Positions 14,623-17,239 of a stretch of 17,239 bases of DNA are shown piece by piece. Origin of the DNA: DATDVL01 sp035290025 (GTDB lineage Archaea; Nanobdellota; Nanobdellia; SCGC-AAA011-G17; DATDVL01); the NCBI GenBank assembly GCA_035290025.1, contig DATDVL010000055.1, forward strand, positions 1-17,239. Direction: 5' to 3'. The translations under genes and the position numbers were made by a program. Numbering within the stretch: position 1 is the first letter of the stretch; the number at the start of each line of letters is the position of its first letter. Below the pieces are notes generated by a model. It was not told where the DNA came from, made no database searches, and saw nothing but the letters and a program-made list of their open reading frames with translations.

Positions 14623-15233
14623 TTATCAATGCCCAACAACACTAAAATAAGCTTATCCGTCACAGAGAATAAATCACTTTCCAAAGGAACCAACAAACGA
14701 ACACAATCATGATCATAAACAATCTTCGACTCATTAGCAACAACAAACTCAACTACACCCTCCTGAGCATTCGCATCAGCACACGTTATCACGGGATACG
14801 TACTACTAGGAGACGTAAAAGCACCTGTCGTATTAATCTGCCACAAAGCAGGATTATTCAAGAAAAATTTTAATTCCGTAAACGCAGCAACGGAGAAGCC
14901 AGAAGAAGAAATATTCATCGTCACAAAAACCTTTTTCTTCGACAATAAAGACTCACGAACACCTGTATCAACACTTATATTAACCAAGACTCTTGGATCA
15001 GAACGAATCTCCGCCATAATAGGCTCCTCAACACTATTCACATAAATAGGAAACTGGAAACGCTCAATAGTACCATCACGCACACGCGTAAAATCAACAT
15101 TATTATAGGTAAAACGACTATCTTCTACACGAAAAATTTCACGACCAATAAAGAAAACACCAAGAAAAACAACAATTAACAAGACACTACCAATAACCCA
15201 GGCATTACGCTGTTCATGCACATTCTTTACCAT
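14619..15233 (-). CDS. Membrane-anchored hypothetical protein, paralogue of the 12915-13469 product
   Basis: A 204-residue protein of unknown function with one TM helix (about 12-30) and an extracytoplasmic domain carrying several NxS/T sequons (VNIS, MNIS, INTT, NES). The second half has PVITCADA (147-154), VVEFVV, SKIVYDHDC (169-177) and a helical tail VTDKLILVLL, aligning with the 12915-13469 product. The two shared cysteines are Cys151 and Cys177. I start at ATG 15233; the in-frame ATG at 15257 would add an eight-residue stretch ahead of the charged cap. A TATA-like ATTTAATAATT lies 23-33 bases upstream (15256-15266). The stop overlaps the zinc-ribbon start. A role in envelope biogenesis next to the glycosyltransferase is possible but unsupported. 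Confidence 0.8.
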   Translation of the reverse strand: MVKNVHEQRNAWVIGSVLLIVVFLGVFFIGREIFRVEDSRFTYNNVDFTRVRDGTIERFQFPIYVNSVEEPIMAEIRSDPRVLVNISVDTGVRESLLSKKKVFVTMNISSSGFSVAAFTELKFFLNNPALWQINTTGAFTSPSSTYPVITCADANAQEGVVEFVVANESKIVYDHDCVRLLVPLESDLFSVTDKLILVLLGIDK

Positions 15234-15321
15234 TATGAGCAGTTCACCCTTTACCAATTATTAAATGTTTGCACGCTAAGAATTTCAAAGCCTTACAAGA
15301 CCATTACTGAATAACGGAAGC

Positions 15322-15330
15322 TATTTAAAA
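15322..15330 (+). promoter_or_regulatory. TATA box of tRNA-Ser
   Basis: TATTTAAAA lies 25-33 bases ahead of the first tRNA base, the normal archaeal spacing for a tRNA promoter. Confidence 0.6.
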
Positions 15331-15354
15331 GTATTTTCAACCATCCTAACCATT

Positions 15355-15438
15355 GCCACGATCGCATAATCCGGTAGTGCACTGGCCTTGAGAGCCAGAC
15401 CTCTTTGAGGTTTCCAGGTTCAAATCCTGGTCGTGGCG
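15355..15438 (+). tRNA. tRNA-Ser (anticodon UGA)
   Basis: Class II tRNA of 84 bases that reads UCA codons. Acceptor stem GCCACGA pairs with TCGTGGC (15431-15437); discriminator is G (15438), as serine tRNAs have. The D arm has a three-pair stem GCA/TGC. The anticodon stem CTGGC/GCCAG encloses loop CTTGAGA with anticodon TGA at 15389-15391. The long variable arm CCTC-TTT-GAGG marks Ser. The T stem CCAGG/CCTGG encloses TTCAAAT. The 3' CCA is not encoded and no intron is visible. Confidence 0.96.
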
Positions 15439-15464
15439 TATTAAAAATAGGTGATAATGCTATC

Positions 15465-16256
15465 ATGAAAAATATCACCATCACCCCAACATTCTTGAAA
15501 AGAGTCTTTACCGACTACCCTATAGAAGGACAGAAAGACCCTCATCATGAAAACAACTACACCCTATGCGTAACCAGCGATGGAGAAATATTCCCTCATG
15601 TAGCCCCACTCATAGAACGATGCACAGCCATCACCCAATCTACTGGCAACGAAACCCACTTCAGACTCTTCATACCATTTGATGCAGAAAGAAACCCAAC
15701 ACATCCAGGAATAGCTTACCACAACCTTGGAAGTAAAGAAAGCGTCCCCACAGCAAAATTTCGAGGAATAACAACAGAAGAATTACACTTACCTATACTC
15801 CACCTCCATACCCATCCCATCCCTAAAGATATTCCATATCCAGCATTTTCTTACTTACCATCCTACTACAAAGAAAATGGAAAAGGACTAGGAGACTTAA
15901 CAGAAGCAACAGAACGCTATCGACAATACGGAAATGGAGGTGGTAATTTTTTAGACCTATTCACCAACCCAGAAATCAATATTGTAGTCTTTGAACAAAG
16001 CCTTTTCTTCTACCAATTATTAACCCCTCACAGCCAAAATTTAATCCATTTCTTAGACAACTATGGAAGATACGCTCTAGATATCTTAGACTGCTTAGCA
16101 CAAAAAGAACGTGCGACACAATTCCCAAGACTATTTGCAGAAAAAATGGAACAATCAGGAGCTTTCAAAGCCCACCACACCACGTCTTCACGCCTCACCG
16201 AAGACTTAGACACTATCTGCGAGAAGTTTAGTTATGAAATAAAAATAGAAAAATAA
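15465..16256 (+). CDS. Hypothetical protein with a JAMM-like HxHxHP motif
   Basis: A 263-residue cytoplasmic protein. LHLHTHPIP (112-120; His113, His115, His117) and a later GLGDLTEA (Asp144) resemble the zinc site of JAB/MPN (JAMM) metallopeptidases, HxHP...SxxD. The Ser is replaced by Gly and the spacing is stretched by a Tyr/Pro-rich insert; the candidate upstream Glu is Glu41 (DGEIFPHVAP). If real, it would be a divergent JAMM peptidase or a catalytically altered relative. The rest (NIVVFEQSLFFYQL, then helices) is unfamiliar. ATG 15465 is chosen because AGGTGA (15449-15454) stands ten bases before it; the longer frame from 15405 begins inside the tRNA. It starts 27 bases after the tRNA and may share its transcript. 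Confidence 0.7.
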   Translation: MKNITITPTFLKRVFTDYPIEGQKDPHHENNYTLCVTSDGEIFPHVAPLIERCTAITQSTGNETHFRLFIPFDAERNPTHPGIAYHNLGSKESVPTAKFRGITTEELHLPILHLHTHPIPKDIPYPAFSYLPSYYKENGKGLGDLTEATERYRQYGNGGGNFLDLFTNPEINIVVFEQSLFFYQLLTPHSQNLIHFLDNYGRYALDILDCLAQKERATQFPRLFAEKMEQSGAFKAHHTTSSRLTEDLDTICEKFSYEIKIEK

Positions 16257-16268
16257 AAAGAAGAAAAA

Positions 16269-16290
16269 AGAAAGAAACTTAGTTCTTTCT
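16269..16290 (-). terminator. Hairpin terminator overlapping the stop codon of the surface-protein gene
   Basis: AGAAAGAA and TTCTTTCT are perfect eight-base arms around ACTTAG, which contains the stop codon (16279-16281). On the minus strand a T-rich run follows (TTTTTTCTTCTTTTT), giving a terminator shape. The plus-strand A-rich tail of the convergent gene lies opposite. Confidence 0.6.
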
Positions 16291-17239
16291 GCGCATCATG
16301 AAATAACCGACTATTACAATCACGATGATTACAATGATGATTATAACCAATGTGCTATTGCCACCTTCAGGAGCAACAGGTTCTTCAACAGGTTCTTCCA
16401 CAGGTCGTTCTTGACCAGGAGCAGGCTGCTCCAAACCAACAAAGGTTAAATCAGCACGTCCAGAGTTATCAACACCGTTGTAGGTGATCTTCACATCATT
16501 GAAACCATCACCATTCAAGTCAACTTCTTCGCTGGCATCTTTATCAATAGTAACTTGTTGTGGTTCAGACTGCACCGTAAGGACAACTTCATCATCTGTT
16601 GTGCTCATAATCTGGGCTGAATGATCTTCTCCAGCAATCGTGAACGTTGCTTTAGAGTTTGGACCCATTAATCTGCTTTGTTCCTTGCCTTCAAGTTCAC
16701 CGAGATTGGCTGTTGCGCCACGTCCAATAACAATAGTTGCGACCCGTTCTTGACCCTTCCTTACAACACTTAAAGGAGTCTTTTGTGTGCTTTGTGCGAC
16801 TACTACTTCAAAGGTTGTTGTTGTAGAGTTCTGATTGCCTGTATAGTCTATGACTGAACAATTGGCAATATAGAAACCCAAGTCTCTTGTATCTTCAAAA
16901 GTAAATGAAGCATTATTTGTTGTAGCATTCGATAATGCGCGGAAGCCTTCTAAGCCTGTAGGCTGGATAAACAATGTTGCATTACTGGTGTTAGATACAG
17001 CGTCTGAACCTTCACAAGTTAATGTGACGGAACTACCATATCTTACTGTAAGCGAGGAAACGGTCATGTTTACACTTGCAGGAGCGGAGCTATCAACCGT
17101 CAAATCACGAACAACAGAAGAATTAGCACCAATACCAAAAGCATCAACACACTGAGCCTTCCACTTATGAAGCTTCTGAGACATAGAAGCATTAACAATA
17201 GTAGAAGCATTAGAATTACGGAAATTCAAACTCGTAGAA
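16279..17239 (-). CDS. Large cell-surface protein, C-terminal part (N-terminus beyond window)
   Basis: The C-terminal 319 residues of an exported protein; the frame runs open through the right edge, so it is partial. It contains Ig-like beta segments (SSAPASVNMTVSSLTVRYGSS..., each with a spaced Cys pair such as LTCEGS and ANCSV), many NxS/T sequons, and an EF-hand-like calcium loop DLNGDGFNDVKI. A PEEPVEEPV spacer then leads to one C-terminal TM helix (STLVIIIIVIIVIVIVGYFM) and a basic RRKN stop-transfer end. This layout is common in archaeal surface adhesins anchored by a C-terminal helix. The plus strand here is G/T-richer than elsewhere, the reverse of the window's bias. It ends in the hairpin terminator. 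Binding target unknown. Confidence 0.88.
   Translation of the reverse strand, partial: STSLNFRNSNASTIVNASMSQKLHKWKAQCVDAFGIGANSSVVRDLTVDSSAPASVNMTVSSLTVRYGSSVTLTCEGSDAVSNTSNATLFIQPTGLEGFRALSNATTNNASFTFEDTRDLGFYIANCSVIDYTGNQNSTTTTFEVVVAQSTQKTPLSVVRKGQERVATIVIGRGATANLGELEGKEQSRLMGPNSKATFTIAGEDHSAQIMSTTDDEVVLTVQSEPQQVTIDKDASEEVDLNGDGFNDVKITYNGVDNSGRADLTFVGLEQPAPGQERPVEEPVEEPVAPEGGNSTLVIIIIVIIVIVIVGYFMMRRKN

Noticed and set aside
15355..15438. tRNA-Ser as an integration attachment site
   Set aside because: No integrase gene and no second copy of the tRNA 3' end were seen within the window, so there is nothing to support an att site.
15405..15464. Upstream extension of the JAMM-like gene
   Set aside because: The first codons lie inside tRNA-Ser. 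An SD stands in front of the ATG at 15465, so the later start is used.
1..17239. CRISPR array, insertion sequence, transposase, integrase or rRNA
   Set aside because: No regularly spaced direct repeats, no DDE or recombinase motifs, no terminal inverted repeats around any gene, and no rRNA-like sequence were seen on either strand by eye.

Overview
The window looks like a piece of an archaeal chromosome, most likely from a DPANN lineage of the Woesearchaeota/Pacearchaeota type. The archaeal signs are an S-layer protein with a typical archaeal N-terminus, a TrmB-family regulator, a Trm112-like zinc ribbon, a class II tRNA-Ser without encoded CCA, and AT-rich TATA boxes 22-33 bases ahead of many start codons (leaderless or near-leaderless genes), alongside Shine-Dalgarno (SD)-led genes. 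Several genes belong to families better known from bacteria (Lgt, glutaredoxin, DUF1461, DoxX), a mixture common in DPANN genomes. No ribosomal or other definitive marker gene is present, so the lineage is an inference.

Left part (1-6035, all minus strand). A tightly coupled six-gene operon runs leftward: a TM-anchored DsbA-like protein whose two halves are in circularly permuted order, a CPHC thioredoxin-like lipoprotein, a lipoprotein with a complete CuA-type copper site, a DoxX protein, a DUF1461 membrane protein, and a P2-type cation ATPase cut by the window edge. Just upstream lie lgt (prolipoprotein diacylglyceryl transferase) and a small membrane-anchored protein of unknown function. 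Together they suggest an extracytoplasmic thiol/copper redox module with its own lipoprotein-modifying enzyme.

Middle (6122-9440). A TrmB-like regulator and a short-chain dehydrogenase lie in tandem on the plus strand. They are followed by a ParB-like protein that overlaps a convergent glutaredoxin gene. A free-standing LAGLIDADG homing endonuclease gene has base composition unlike most of its neighbours.

Right part (9441-17239). A 571-base non-coding stretch holds hairpins and possible tiny ORFs and leads into a large S-layer gene with its own promoter, SD and terminator. Then come two paralogous membrane-anchored proteins of unknown function in opposite orientation. Between them are a TPR-bearing family 2 glycosyltransferase and a 49-codon Trm112-like zinc-ribbon gene. 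The window ends with tRNA-Ser(UGA), a protein with a JAMM-like HxH motif, and the C-terminal part of a large cell-surface protein.

The plus strand is rich in C and A and poor in G and T over most of the window whichever way genes point, a strong strand asymmetry of the kind replication produces. The S-layer gene, the surface protein, the endonuclease and the small unknown gene at 5580-6035 follow it less or not at all.
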